The translations under genes were made by a program, and so were the position numbers. The notes under the pieces were generated by a model. That model saw only the letters and a program-made list of their open reading frames with translations, did no database searches and was not told where the DNA came from. A stretch of DNA of 64,000 bases from Mycolicibacterium aurum (GTDB taxonomy: Bacteria; Actinomycetota; Actinomycetes; Mycobacteriales; Mycobacteriaceae): NCBI RefSeq assembly GCF_900637195.1, contig NZ_LR134356.1:4216001-4280000 (forward strand), read 5' to 3'. Positions 17,122 through 26,275 of this stretch are shown piece after piece; the first letter of the stretch is position 1, and each line of letters begins with the position of its first letter.

Positions 17122-19560
17122 CTAGCGCGCCGGCGCCGTGCCGATGACACCATCGGCCTCGAGCGCGACGATATCCGCATCGGTCAACCCGAGTTCGCGC
17201 AACACCTCCCGGTTGTGTTGGCCGAGCAGCGGTGCCGGGGAGGTGTGCACGCGGTCCGGCCCACGAGAACTGCGGAACGGGAGAGTGCTGTGCGGGGTGG
17301 GCGGGTTGACGGGATGGCCGACCGACTCGAAGAAGCCGCGGTGCGCGAGCTGCGGGATCTCGGACTGACGGTGCGGTTGCAACACCTTGCCGACCGGAAC
17401 ACCGTTGTTCCACAGTGTCGCGACGATCTCGTCTCTGGTGCGAACGGCGCACCACTCGCCCAGATGCCGGTCGATGAGGTCGTGATGGGCCCGCCGGCCC
17501 GGCGCGGTGGCCAGCTCGTCGGACATCACCCATGCTGGGCCGCCCAGCGCGTCGCGGAGCCCCGCCCACTGCTCGTCCGTGGCGACGGCGACGGCGACCC
17601 AGCTGTCGGCGCGGCCGAACTCGTCGATCTCGTTGCTCAGATACAAATTCTGCGGCGCTGCGGCGGGACCGCGGTTCCCGTCGCGCTGCAGCAGCGCACC
17701 GTACGCGGAGTACTCGATGACCTGTTCGGCAGCGACGTTCAGCGCCGCGTCGACCATTGCCGCCTCCACCATCAGCCCTTTTCCGGTGCGCCGGCGGTGT
17801 TCGAGTGCCAGCAGGATCGCGTTCAGCGCGTGGACACCCGCATTGGGGTCACCCACCGAGTAGGGCTCGTACGGATTGCGGTCCGGGTAACCGGTGAGCC
17901 AGCTGATCCCGGCGGCGGCCTCGATGACGTAGGCGAAAGCCGGGTTGTCCCGCCACGGTCCGTCGAGTCCGAAGCCCGGCATCCGCACCATCACGATGTC
18001 CGACCGGATCGCTGCGAGCGCATCGTAGGTCAGGCCCATGCTCTCCAGGACGCGGGGAGTGAAGTTCTCGACGACGACGTCGGCGGTCGCGATCAGACGC
18101 GTGAGAAGGTCACGGCCGGTGTCGCTCTGCAGGTTCAGCGTGATTCCGCGCTTGTTGGTGTTGAGGCCCGAGAAGATCGGCGACCGCTCCCACCACCGGT
18201 CGACGCTCACGGGAATGCCTGCGATGAGCCGGGTTCCGTCGGGGTGCCGGGTGGACTCCACATGGATGACATCCGCGCCCAGCATCGCCAGCATGTGGGT
18301 GCAGCTGGGTCCGGCCCAGAAGGTCGTCATGTCGATGACGCGCACGCCCTCCAACGGCAGGCCCTCTGTGCGCGACGGTGCCTGCCCTGTCGCGACCCCG
18401 GTCTCGGCGCCACCGGGACTGCACGTTCGCGCGCGATGATCCTCGGTGTGTTCGCCGAGCTGCGGGGCAGGCGCAGGCGGACGCAGCATCGCCGGGGCCA
18501 TCCGGTACGGGTGGCCGGGCTGGGTGAAGCCGTCGCGAGGGTTGACGATGAACGAACCCCGCGCCACGTGATGGTCGAGCTGTGCGACGTTGGCGCCGTG
18601 GGCGACCGGCGCGTTGGGGATTCGGAACGCCGTTGCCAGTTCCCGGATCTCGTCGACAGTCTGATCGGCCACCCAGGCGAACAGCTCGTCGGCCCGCTCG
18701 TTGGCCTGCTGGGTGATCGTCAGCGTCGACTCTTCGTCGATCCACTCGACGTGACCGGTCATCGCGCAGAGGTCGAACCACTGCTGGGCCGTTCCGCACC
18801 CGATGTCGACGAGGCCGTTCCTGGCCCGCGCGATACCGGGCACGGTCAGCCGCCGCGCATCGCGCCACGGGCGGCCCAGCATCTCGAAGTAGGTCACCGG
18901 ATAGTAGGTGAGCCCGAGGATCGCGCATTCCAACATCGACAGGTCGATCAACTCGCTGCCCCCACGCATGCGCGACGCCAACGTGGCCGCGCTGGCATAC
19001 GCACCCGCGAGGTACTCCCCGACCTGCCCCCCGACATGGACCGGAGCCCGCTCGGGTGCACCGCGGCCGAGCCCGACGATGCCGCCCGACCACGCCTGCA
19101 GGGTGAATTCCGTTGCGGGAAGGTCACACCACGGACCATCGAGTCCGAACGGAGTGATCGCGGTTACCGTCAAGTGTGGGTGGCGGTCCCGGATCGCGGT
19201 GGGTGTGAAGTCGCGATGCCCGGCAACGCCCTCACCCCGCGACCACACCACCGCATCTGCGGCGGCCAGCAGCCTGTCGACAAAAGCGGCGTCGTTCGCG
19301 TCCCGCGACGGGTCGGCCACCACGGAGTGCTTCGAGCATGCCAGATAGGAGAACAGGGCTCCGTCGCCGCTCTCGGAGATCTCCGCACCCGAGGCCGACC
19401 ACCGGCGCAGCGGATCACCCTGCGGCGATTCGACTTTGACGACATCGGCACCGCCGTCGACCATCAGCTTCGTGCAGTACCCACCGGCGATCCCGCTGGA
19501 CAGGTCGACGACGGCGTAGCCGGAGACCGGTGGCGCCGGCGGCCGGGACAGCTCGGGCAT
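17122..19560 (-). CDS. Double-domain CaiB/BaiF (family III) CoA-transferase
   Basis: An 812-aa tandem fusion of two family III CoA-transferase domains (about 10-355 and 400-805). At the catalytic Asp position, the first domain has Glu151 (ATEFTLQAW) and the second has Ala543 (PAFAYVIEAAAG). The single-domain relative at 47280 in this window keeps Asp131 in PAFDYVIQA. A fused protein of about 780 aa (Rv1866) is known in M. tuberculosis. It probably moves CoA between acids, perhaps using only the Glu domain. ECH lies 7 bp upstream. Confidence 0.92.
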   Translation of the reverse strand: MPELSRPPAPPVSGYAVVDLSSGIAGGYCTKLMVDGGADVVKVESPQGDPLRRWSASGAEISESGDGALFSYLACSKHSVVADPSRDANDAAFVDRLLAAADAVVWSRGEGVAGHRDFTPTAIRDRHPHLTVTAITPFGLDGPWCDLPATEFTLQAWSGGIVGLGRGAPERAPVHVGGQVGEYLAGAYASAATLASRMRGGSELIDLSMLECAILGLTYYPVTYFEMLGRPWRDARRLTVPGIARARNGLVDIGCGTAQQWFDLCAMTGHVEWIDEESTLTITQQANERADELFAWVADQTVDEIRELATAFRIPNAPVAHGANVAQLDHHVARGSFIVNPRDGFTQPGHPYRMAPAMLRPPAPAPQLGEHTEDHRARTCSPGGAETGVATGQAPSRTEGLPLEGVRVIDMTTFWAGPSCTHMLAMLGADVIHVESTRHPDGTRLIAGIPVSVDRWWERSPIFSGLNTNKRGITLNLQSDTGRDLLTRLIATADVVVENFTPRVLESMGLTYDALAAIRSDIVMVRMPGFGLDGPWRDNPAFAYVIEAAAGISWLTGYPDRNPYEPYSVGDPNAGVHALNAILLALEHRRRTGKGLMVEAAMVDAALNVAAEQVIEYSAYGALLQRDGNRGPAAAPQNLYLSNEIDEFGRADSWVAVAVATDEQWAGLRDALGGPAWVMSDELATAPGRRAHHDLIDRHLGEWCAVRTRDEIVATLWNNGVPVGKVLQPHRQSEIPQLAHRGFFESVGHPVNPPTPHSTLPFRSSRGPDRVHTSPAPLLGQHNREVLRELGLTDADIVALEADGVIGTAPAR

Positions 19561-19567
19561 CGCCGCT

Positions 19568-20527
19568 CTAGTCCTCTTTGGCTCGGTTACGTTTGCTCAG
19601 CCGGAAGTCGGGCGGGAACTTGTTGTCGTTGTCGTTGACAGCCGCCGACAGACCACTGTCGATCGCGTCCATCATGTCCATGTCGTCGGTGTCGTCGTTG
19701 GCCACCCCGTTGCCCATCGACTCGAAGAATGCGCTGAGTAGGCTGCCCATGTATTCGCCCTGCTGCTGTTTGAAGATCTCGAAGAACATCTTCTGCTGGA
19801 AGACGGTGTCCACCGGCCGGTTTCGCGCACATGCCCGAGCGTATTTGTCCACCTCGGCTTCCAGCTGATCGCGGGCCACCACCTTGTTGAGGAAGTTGCA
19901 GTCATACATCTCGGGCGCGGTGAACGGCCGTCCGGTGAACACCATCTCCTGGAACTTGCGCAGTCCCATCATCTGCACCCAGGTCCACATTCGCGGGCCC
20001 CAGCCGTGATAGCGGAACGATGGGTGCCCGAACAGCGCATCGTCAGAGCTGATCACCAGATCCGCGTCCGCACACTGGTAGAAGTGCCAGCCGTAGCAGT
20101 ACCCCTTGGCTTCGACGATGCTGATCTTCTTGAAGTCCTGCAGCGCGCGATTGCCCGCCTGCGAGTTGGCGTACCAGGCGCTGATGGTGGCGCCGTTACG
20201 GAAGGTCCCCTTGGGCGGATAGGTGACCTCGCCGACGCCGTCATCCTCCAGCCGTAGTTCGGCCAGCCGCACGGCTGGATTGTCGTTGCCCTCCATGAAC
20301 TCCGGCAGGTCCGCACCGCTTCCCAGGTTGTCCCCCACCCCGCGGATGATCACCACCTTGACGTCGTTGTCGGCGTTGGCCGCCCGCAGCACGTCGGCAT
20401 ACCGGAGCCTGGCCAGCGACGTCGGCGCGTTGAGGAACTCGGGACGGTTGAACGTGATCGTCGCGATCTTGGTCCTGGGGTCCTTCTCGTAGAGGATGAT
20501 CTCCTCGGGCGAGGGCCGGTCAGCCAT
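19568..20527 (-). CDS. Enoyl-CoA hydratase/isomerase family protein, long form
   Basis: A 319-aa crotonase-fold protein, about 60 aa longer than usual because of an insert (near EVTYPPKGTFRNGA) and an acidic Asp/Met-rich tail (DDTDDMDMMDAIDSG). The N-terminal IATITFNRPEFLNAP and KGYCYGWHF oxyanion region are present. It could be a hydratase, or a ring- or C-C-cleaving crotonase. Its first 8 nt overlap the end of the upstream M24-like gene. Confidence 0.88.
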   Translation of the reverse strand: MADRPSPEEIILYEKDPRTKIATITFNRPEFLNAPTSLARLRYADVLRAANADNDVKVVIIRGVGDNLGSGADLPEFMEGNDNPAVRLAELRLEDDGVGEVTYPPKGTFRNGATISAWYANSQAGNRALQDFKKISIVEAKGYCYGWHFYQCADADLVISSDDALFGHPSFRYHGWGPRMWTWVQMMGLRKFQEMVFTGRPFTAPEMYDCNFLNKVVARDQLEAEVDKYARACARNRPVDTVFQQKMFFEIFKQQQGEYMGSLLSAFFESMGNGVANDDTDDMDMMDAIDSGLSAAVNDNDNKFPPDFRLSKRNRAKED

Positions 20528-21653
20528 GAACGGATTCGCGGTAGGCCGGGGCGGCGGAGAGGACTTCGGGACCGTCGGCGGTGATCAGGACTGCATCGCG
20601 GGTGAACACCGCGCCGACCCCCTGTTCCCACACGTAAGCGGTGACTGCAAGCACCATGCCCTCCTCGAGATGGTCGGATTCCGCGGTGGCCCGCAGGGTC
20701 GGCGCTACCACCGGCGGGTCGAAACCCAGTCCGAGTCCGTGCGCCACCGGCATCGCCGGCAGCGACTCGCCGGACTCCTGGTACGCGTCGAGCAGCCCGC
20801 ACGTCGGCCTACCGGCTCGGCACGCCGCAAGCAGTGTGTCCCACAGGTCGTCTCGGCGCCGGTACAGCGCGCGGACCGCGTCCGTCGAATCACCGACGTG
20901 GAGCGTGCGGGCCACTTCGGCGACGTATCCGTCGGCCAGTACCCCGGCCGAGACCGCCACCAGATCTCCCTCGCGGACCAGTCCGTCGCCTTCGGCGCGG
21001 CGCCACGGGTGCTCCTTCGACGTCACCCAGGCGGCGTCCTGGGTGGCCGGGGTGCTCACGCCACCGGCGGCCTCGGCCTGCAGCACCGCACCCGCGATGG
21101 CCTGCTCGGTGGTGCCCGGCCCGAGCGCGGCGACACCCTCGGCCACGCCCTCCTCGGCGACCAGCAGTGCGCGGCGCAGCGCCTGCACCTCCTCGGGCGT
21201 CTTGATGCGGCGAGCCGCCTGCATGGCCTGCTCCGCATCGATCAGCTCGGCGTTGGGGAAGGCCATCGGCAGGAGTTTGGCGAATGTCGGCGTCAGCGCG
21301 TCGGTTCCGACTCGGCGCGCGGTATCGGCCCCCGCTATGTTCCGCAGTATGCCGACCAGTGTCATCGGGTTCCACGCGAACCCGTACAGGTTCTCGTGCG
21401 GGATCTCCTCGGGGATGCCCTCGTCCCAGGTGCTGTTGAGGTGGATCTCACCGGTGGCACGCACGAGTTCGCAGATCGGCCCGAACGGGCGGGTGCCGAC
21501 CACCCACAGCTGCGGGGCCCCGGAGATGTAGCGGACGTTGGCCTGCCGGCCCAACACCAGTATGTCGAGGTCGTGGATCTCCATCTGCGCCAGCGCTCGC
21601 TCCCGACGGCTGTACCTCAGCTCCCGGCCGTCGGCCTCGATCTCAAGCCCCAT
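20520..21653 (-). CDS. M24 (pita-bread fold) protein lacking metal ligands
   Basis: A 377-aa creatinase/prolidase-fold protein. Four of the five canonical metal ligands are missing: first Asp is Ser235 (VAVSAG), second Asp is Glu246 (AEVART), and both C-terminal Glu are Thr338 (AVTAYVW) and Thr351 (FTRDAVL); only His305 (AHGLGLG) remains. It is therefore probably non-metal, as creatinase is, or a non-catalytic partner of the intact M24 protein encoded just upstream (11-nt overlap). ATG at 21653 has GAGGTG upstream; ATG at 21665 is an alternative. Confidence 0.85.
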   Translation of the reverse strand: MGLEIEADGRELRYSRRERALAQMEIHDLDILVLGRQANVRYISGAPQLWVVGTRPFGPICELVRATGEIHLNSTWDEGIPEEIPHENLYGFAWNPMTLVGILRNIAGADTARRVGTDALTPTFAKLLPMAFPNAELIDAEQAMQAARRIKTPEEVQALRRALLVAEEGVAEGVAALGPGTTEQAIAGAVLQAEAAGGVSTPATQDAAWVTSKEHPWRRAEGDGLVREGDLVAVSAGVLADGYVAEVARTLHVGDSTDAVRALYRRRDDLWDTLLAACRAGRPTCGLLDAYQESGESLPAMPVAHGLGLGFDPPVVAPTLRATAESDHLEEGMVLAVTAYVWEQGVGAVFTRDAVLITADGPEVLSAAPAYRESVHG

Positions 21654-22923
21654 CGGACACCTCATAGGGGTCGTACGGGTATGCGGTCAGCGGCATCCAA
21701 CCGCCCTCGGTCACGACCACGATCTCCTCGCCGCGGTAGCCACCGGTACCGTCCTCCCAGACCACGGGCTCGAACACCAACAGCATGCCTGGCGGAAAAA
21801 CGAAGTTGTCGTCCCAATCCTGGCCGAGATCGGTTCCGATCATGGGCATTTCGGCTGCGCTCGTCCCGATGCCGTGCCCCAGGTAGAAATGCGGCAGCCA
21901 CGGTTTCACGCCGCCGGCGGCCGCGGTGGCCGCGCGTCCGAGGTCGCCACAGGTGGCACCTGCCTTGGTGACCGACAGCACCGCATCCACGATCCGGGCC
22001 CACCTGTCGAACTGCTTCTGCTGGGTCGCCGTCGGATCCTGGCCGACGATCCACGTGCGGCCATGGTCGGAGCAGTACCCGTGGTAGGCGATCGACACGT
22101 CGGTCCACAGCACGTCACCCTGGGACAGCTCGCGCTCGGTCGTCAGCAGCGGCAGCGCGAGATCACCGGTGGTTGTCCAGGTGCCCTCGGCCTTGGACGC
22201 GGGCATGACCTGCCAAATCGAGTCGAACATGTTCGTGGTGGCGCCGAGTTCGAAGGTCCGGCGTACGAATTCGGCAGACAGATCGATTTGCCGCGCGCCC
22301 GGGATGAGCGCCTTCTGGATCTCGGCGACGGCCTCTTCGGTGATCTGACAGGCCCGCCGGACGCAGGCGATCTGGTCGATCGTCTTGACCAGCTTCGCCG
22401 CGCCCACCACCGGCGCGGCATCTACCGGCGCTTCGGGGAACAGCGCGCGGCCGGCCCGCCGCATCGCCCCGGTCAGTTCGTCGGTCGCCAGCGACGCGCC
22501 TGCCGGGATGAGGCGCGCCAGGATTGTGGCGAATTCGGCGACCCCTTCGTCGAATTCGAGGTAGACCGGTCCGTGCAGGTGGTCGTCGGGCAGGTCCGAC
22601 TCCATGACTGTGCCTTCACGGAACGGCAGGAACAGATGCGGGTGCTCGTCATCGGCCAGCACGACCGCCACCGGCCGTTCGACGTGTGACAGGCCCGCGT
22701 CGGCGAGCGGCCAGCTGATACCGGTGGCGTAGATGACGTTGCTGTTGCCCAGCAGAACCAGTGCATCGACGCCCTGTTCGCTCATCGCGGCGCGCAGACG
22801 CGCGCCGACCTCGCGGCGCATCCGGGTGAAATCAGGCTCCGCAGGGATGTCCAGCCACGTGTACCCGGTCCGGGCGATCTGGGTGACCCCGGAGTGAGTG
22901 GACGTCGTCGCCGTTGCACTCAC
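21643..22923 (-). CDS. M24 family metallopeptidase/prolidase-like hydrolase
   Basis: A 426-aa pita-bread fold enzyme with all five metal ligands visible: Asp in LWTDVSI, Asp in CSDHGRT, His in GHGIGTS, Glu in LVFEPVVW and Glu in RGEEIVV. Family members cleave X-Pro or other C-N bonds. The N-terminal creatinase domain (about 1-185) is also present. It begins at a GTG in a GTGA overlap with the amidohydrolase stop, and the degenerate M24 gene follows with 11-nt overlap. In a catabolic operon it likely hydrolyses an amide or C-N conjugate. Confidence 0.88.
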   Translation of the reverse strand: MSATATTSTHSGVTQIARTGYTWLDIPAEPDFTRMRREVGARLRAAMSEQGVDALVLLGNSNVIYATGISWPLADAGLSHVERPVAVVLADDEHPHLFLPFREGTVMESDLPDDHLHGPVYLEFDEGVAEFATILARLIPAGASLATDELTGAMRRAGRALFPEAPVDAAPVVGAAKLVKTIDQIACVRRACQITEEAVAEIQKALIPGARQIDLSAEFVRRTFELGATTNMFDSIWQVMPASKAEGTWTTTGDLALPLLTTERELSQGDVLWTDVSIAYHGYCSDHGRTWIVGQDPTATQQKQFDRWARIVDAVLSVTKAGATCGDLGRAATAAAGGVKPWLPHFYLGHGIGTSAAEMPMIGTDLGQDWDDNFVFPPGMLLVFEPVVWEDGTGGYRGEEIVVVTEGGWMPLTAYPYDPYEVSDGA

Positions 22924-24104
22924 GAAAGCCCCAGGAAGTTCTGCACATTCGTGGACACGATCTTGAGTGCCGCGTCCGCGCCGACGGCTTCGACGACCGA
23001 CGCCAGCGATTTCTCCGAGTAGCCGAAGGTGCTCTCGTTGTGCGGGTAGTCCGAGGACCACATCACATTGTCGACACCGATGCGGTCGATCAGCTGCAGA
23101 CCGAGTGGATCCACCATGAACGACGCGCTCATGTGGTTGGTCCAGTAGTGGCGGACGTCGTGCTCCAGCTGGTGGTTGAACATGTGCCGGTAGGAGGCCA
23201 GCATGTGCTCGGCGTCCTGCAGAGCGGTGGGCACCCAGGCGATTCCGCCCTCGAACCAACCGATCTTCAGCGACGGGTGCCGGTCCAGGATGCCGGAGAA
23301 CACGTACTTGGCGAACTGCTCGCGGAAGGAGTCGACGTTGACCATCATGCCGACCACGACGCTGTTGTTCTGGCACGGCGTCTTCGGCGGCGTCTCACCG
23401 ATGTGATGGCTGACGGGGATCCCGGCGGCCTCGATCTCGTCCCAGACCGCATCCATCTCGGTGCTGCCGTAGTCGTAGATGTTGCCCCCGTCGTCCTTGC
23501 CCGGGTTGAGCGGCAGCAGGAACGTTTTGAGCCCAAGCGATTTCAACTCTTCCAGAGTACTGCGGGTACCTTTCGGATCCCACCAGTTGATCAGGCCGAC
23601 GCCGTAGAAGTGCCCGTTGGAGCGTTCCTGTAGATCAGCGATGTGCTCGTTGTAGATCCGGAACACCCGCTCGCGCAGGCTCTTGTCCGGGTAGTGGAAC
23701 AGCGCCAGGACAGCATTGGGAAATGCCAGCTCCTTGTCGATGCCGTCCTCTTTGAGCTCTCGGATACGCGCCTCGATGTTGTTCGAGGCGGCGCCGGCGA
23801 GGTCGTCGTACTGCATCAGCACCCGGCCGAAATCACCACCGGTCCAGGCCTTTCCCTTCATCCCCACCATGTAGGCGCCGTCTTCGTACCAGATGCGCGG
23901 CGCCGCCCCCTTGAGTTCCTCGGGGAATCGCTCGTAAAAGATGTCGTCGGCCACCGAGATGTGGTTGTCGGCGGAGAAGATCACGGTGTCTTTGGGAAAT
24001 CCGGTCACACCGTCCTTTGATGAATGACCGTGGCGGTCCTTGGGCGCGCCGAAGCCTTCGGGCGGATACAGGGCGTGGGTAGGTGACACTGTGGGAGTAG
24101 ACAT
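22920..24104 (-). CDS. Amidohydrolase-2 (ACMSD-like) family metal-dependent hydrolase
   Basis: A 394-aa TIM-barrel protein. The start FSADNHISV corresponds to the DxHxH metal motif with Asn-His-Ile-Ser replacing one His. Later come SHHIG, WFEGGIAW and the late Asp in SSDYPHNES. The family contains decarboxylases and C-C hydrolases that act on ring-cleavage products. ATG at 24104 with GGAGC upstream; the P450 gene ends 33 bp before it. Confidence 0.88.
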   Translation of the reverse strand: MSTPTVSPTHALYPPEGFGAPKDRHGHSSKDGVTGFPKDTVIFSADNHISVADDIFYERFPEELKGAAPRIWYEDGAYMVGMKGKAWTGGDFGRVLMQYDDLAGAASNNIEARIRELKEDGIDKELAFPNAVLALFHYPDKSLRERVFRIYNEHIADLQERSNGHFYGVGLINWWDPKGTRSTLEELKSLGLKTFLLPLNPGKDDGGNIYDYGSTEMDAVWDEIEAAGIPVSHHIGETPPKTPCQNNSVVVGMMVNVDSFREQFAKYVFSGILDRHPSLKIGWFEGGIAWVPTALQDAEHMLASYRHMFNHQLEHDVRHYWTNHMSASFMVDPLGLQLIDRIGVDNVMWSSDYPHNESTFGYSEKSLASVVEAVGADAALKIVSTNVQNFLGLS

Positions 24105-24137
24105 CGTGGTGCTCCAATCGGCTGGGGACGGGCCTGA

Positions 24138-25370
24138 CTACCAGGTCACCGGAAGTTCGTAGACGCCGTAGGCGAGTCGGTCGTGTTTGAAGGGCACCTG
24201 GTCGAACGGGATGGCCAGGCGCATCGTCGGAATGCGCCGCAACACCGTCTGGAAGACGATCTGTAGTTCGGCACGGGCGAGCTGCTGGCCCACGCACTGG
24301 TGCCTGCCGTAGCCGAAGCCCAGCTGCTGGCCCGCGTCGCGGGTGAAGTCGAGTCTGTCGGGGTTGGGATAGGCGGCGCTGTCCCAATTGGCGGGCGCCA
24401 GGTCGAGGATGATGCCATCCCCCGCCCGGATCGTCTCACCGGCGATCTCGATATCCTCGGTTGCCACCCGGCGCTGACCGTTCTGGATGATCGACAGATA
24501 GCGCATCAGCTCTTCGGCGGCATTGGCGACGAACTTGGGATCATCGGAATCCCGCAGCAGCGCAGCCTGTTCGGGGTTCTCCAGCAGCGCCAGGATGCCG
24601 ATGCCGATCATGTTCGCGGTGGTCTCGTGCCCGGCAATCAGCAGTCCGGTACCCAGCTGCGCGGCCTCTTTGACACTGATCTCACCGGCGGTCACGCGCT
24701 CGGCCAGGTCGGATACTGCGTCCTCGGACGGGTTGGCCTGCTTCTCCTCCACGAGGTTGACCAGGTATTGGTGCAGGCTCATCGCGCCCTTCTGCATGGC
24801 GTCCGCGGCGGCATAGCGGGCCAGACCGGCGTTGGCGTGCTCCTGGAAGAACTCGTGATCTTCGTACGGAACCCCGAGCATGTCGCTGATCACACGGGTG
24901 GGTACCGGCAACGCCAATTTGGCCACCAGGTCGGCAGGCTGCGGGCCGGCCAGGATCTCGTCGATGCAGCCGTCGGTGGTCTCCTGGATCACCGGGCGCA
25001 GGGCCTCGACGCGGCGGAAGGTGAAGGGCTTGGACAGCATGCGCCGGAACCGGGTGTGCTCCTCGGCGTCGGAGGTGAAGACCGACCGCGGTCGCTTGTT
25101 CACCGTCGAGAGCATGTGCTCGTTCCAGTGCGGAAAGCCCTCGATCCGGTCGTCGACACTGACCCGAGCGTCGGCGAACAGGGTGCGGGCTACCTCGTGG
25201 CCGGTGACCAGCCACGGCGTGGTGCCGTTCCAGATCCGCACCCGGGAGAGAGGTCTGGCCTGGTTCATGTCGAGCATCTGCTGCGGCGGTGCGAACGGGC
25301 AACCGGCCGAACGCTCCATCGGATACTCCGGTGCCGCGGCCACCGCGTGCTGATTGAGAGTCTCTGTCAT
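24138..25370 (-). CDS. Cytochrome P450
   Basis: A 410-aa P450 with AGHETT (246-251), ExxR (E287-R290) and heme loop FGYGRHQCVG (Cys359), of CYP105/107-like style by layout. A dedicated 64-aa ferredoxin lies 2 bp upstream and a TetR gene precedes that, giving a compact TetR-ferredoxin-P450 cassette inside the catabolic array. Substrate unknown. Confidence 0.95.
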   Translation of the reverse strand: MTETLNQHAVAAAPEYPMERSAGCPFAPPQQMLDMNQARPLSRVRIWNGTTPWLVTGHEVARTLFADARVSVDDRIEGFPHWNEHMLSTVNKRPRSVFTSDAEEHTRFRRMLSKPFTFRRVEALRPVIQETTDGCIDEILAGPQPADLVAKLALPVPTRVISDMLGVPYEDHEFFQEHANAGLARYAAADAMQKGAMSLHQYLVNLVEEKQANPSEDAVSDLAERVTAGEISVKEAAQLGTGLLIAGHETTANMIGIGILALLENPEQAALLRDSDDPKFVANAAEELMRYLSIIQNGQRRVATEDIEIAGETIRAGDGIILDLAPANWDSAAYPNPDRLDFTRDAGQQLGFGYGRHQCVGQQLARAELQIVFQTVLRRIPTMRLAIPFDQVPFKHDRLAYGVYELPVTW

Positions 25371-25372
25371 AT

Positions 25373-25567
25373 TCACCCCTCGATGTGAATGGCCAGGGCT
25401 GGGCAGGCGGCCGCGGCGTTTCGGGTCACTTGGGCCAATTCGGGGCCCGGTTCCGGATTCAGGAGTTCGACCACGCCGTCCTCGTCGCGCTGGTCGAACA
25501 CCTCCATGGCGTTCAGTACGCACTGGCCGGAGGAGACGCACTTGTCCTGGTCCACGCTGACGAACAT
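25373..25567 (-). CDS. [3Fe-4S]-type ferredoxin
   Basis: A 64-aa ferredoxin. Cys10, Cys16 (DKCVSSGQC) and Cys55 (ACPALAI) give three cluster ligands, with Ser-Gly in the place of a fourth Cys, as in actinobacterial P450 redox partners. It almost certainly delivers electrons to the P450 encoded 2 bp downstream. The start lies one base after the TetR stop. Confidence 0.93.
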   Translation of the reverse strand: MFVSVDQDKCVSSGQCVLNAMEVFDQRDEDGVVELLNPEPGPELAQVTRNAAAACPALAIHIEG

Positions 25568-25568
25568 G

Positions 25569-26222
25569 TCAGGCAAGCTCCGTGACCGGAGCCCGCCACA
25601 GTCCCACGATGGCGTCGATGAGGCCGGATCCGACTGCGCTCCAACTGGTCCGGGGCAGATCGGCGCCGTCTGCGAAAGCGCGTTCGAAGTCCGCGCACGT
25701 GTGCACCAGCAGATTGCGCGCCATGATGTTGCGCTCGGCGACCACGGCCATCGGCAGATCGGGCAGGCAGCGGGTGATCCCGTCGACCACGCGGACCAGC
25801 GAGGGTGAGGCCAACGCGTCCCGCACCACAATGCGCTGATACGCGGGATCAGCCAGCGCCTGGGCGGCGAAGCGCGCGTACCAGGTGGGATTGCCGAGCT
25901 GAGCCAGGTGCTCGGTCAGGGAGCAGACCAGACACGCGATCCAGTCCCGCAGATCCGCGGAGTCGCCCGTGGACGCGACCATCCGTTCCAGGAGCTGCTC
26001 GGTCGATGCGCGGTGCTTCTGCTCGATGGCGCGGACCAGGTCGGTCTTGGTACCGAAGTGGTAGCCGACGGCCGCGTTGTTGCCCTGTCCCGCAGCCTCA
26101 CTCACCTGCCGGTTGGATACCGCATACACCCCGTGTTCGGCATAGAGCCGTTCAGCGGCCTTGAGAATGGACTCCTGGGTGGTACTGGCGCGATCGGCGC
26201 GAACCGTCCTGGCTGTCGTCAC
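25569..26222 (-). CDS. TetR/AcrR family transcriptional regulator
   Basis: About 217 aa: helix-turn-helix near 12-60 (ILKAAERLYAEHGVYAVSNR, then AVGYHFGTKTDLVRAI) and a helical effector domain. GTG at 26222 is chosen because an inverted repeat lies just upstream at 26252-26263; GTGs further upstream would place that repeat inside the gene. It heads the ferredoxin-P450 cassette and may repress it. Confidence 0.85.
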   Translation of the reverse strand: MTTARTVRADRASTTQESILKAAERLYAEHGVYAVSNRQVSEAAGQGNNAAVGYHFGTKTDLVRAIEQKHRASTEQLLERMVASTGDSADLRDWIACLVCSLTEHLAQLGNPTWYARFAAQALADPAYQRIVVRDALASPSLVRVVDGITRCLPDLPMAVVAERNIMARNLLVHTCADFERAFADGADLPRTSWSAVGSGLIDAIVGLWRAPVTELA

Positions 26223-26249
26223 TCCACCAGTGAACCCCGTCACAGTCTC

Positions 26250-26265
26250 TAAGTCAAGCGACTGA
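26250..26265. promoter_or_regulatory. Putative operator for TetR-ferredoxin-P450 cassette
   Basis: The centre AGTC-AAGC-GACT (26252-26263) is symmetric, with one further pair at 26250/26265. On the minus strand it contains TTGACT, a plausible -35. It sits about 30 bp before the TetR start and differs in sequence from the window's recurring operator. Confidence 0.4.
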
Positions 26266-26275
26266 TTTAAAAGGG

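Noticed and set aside
17116-19638. Long open frame on the plus strand opposite the double CoA-transferase
   Set aside because: The minus-strand frame has clear CoA-transferase motifs; the opposite frame is Arg/Gly-rich with no motif and is a high-GC shadow.
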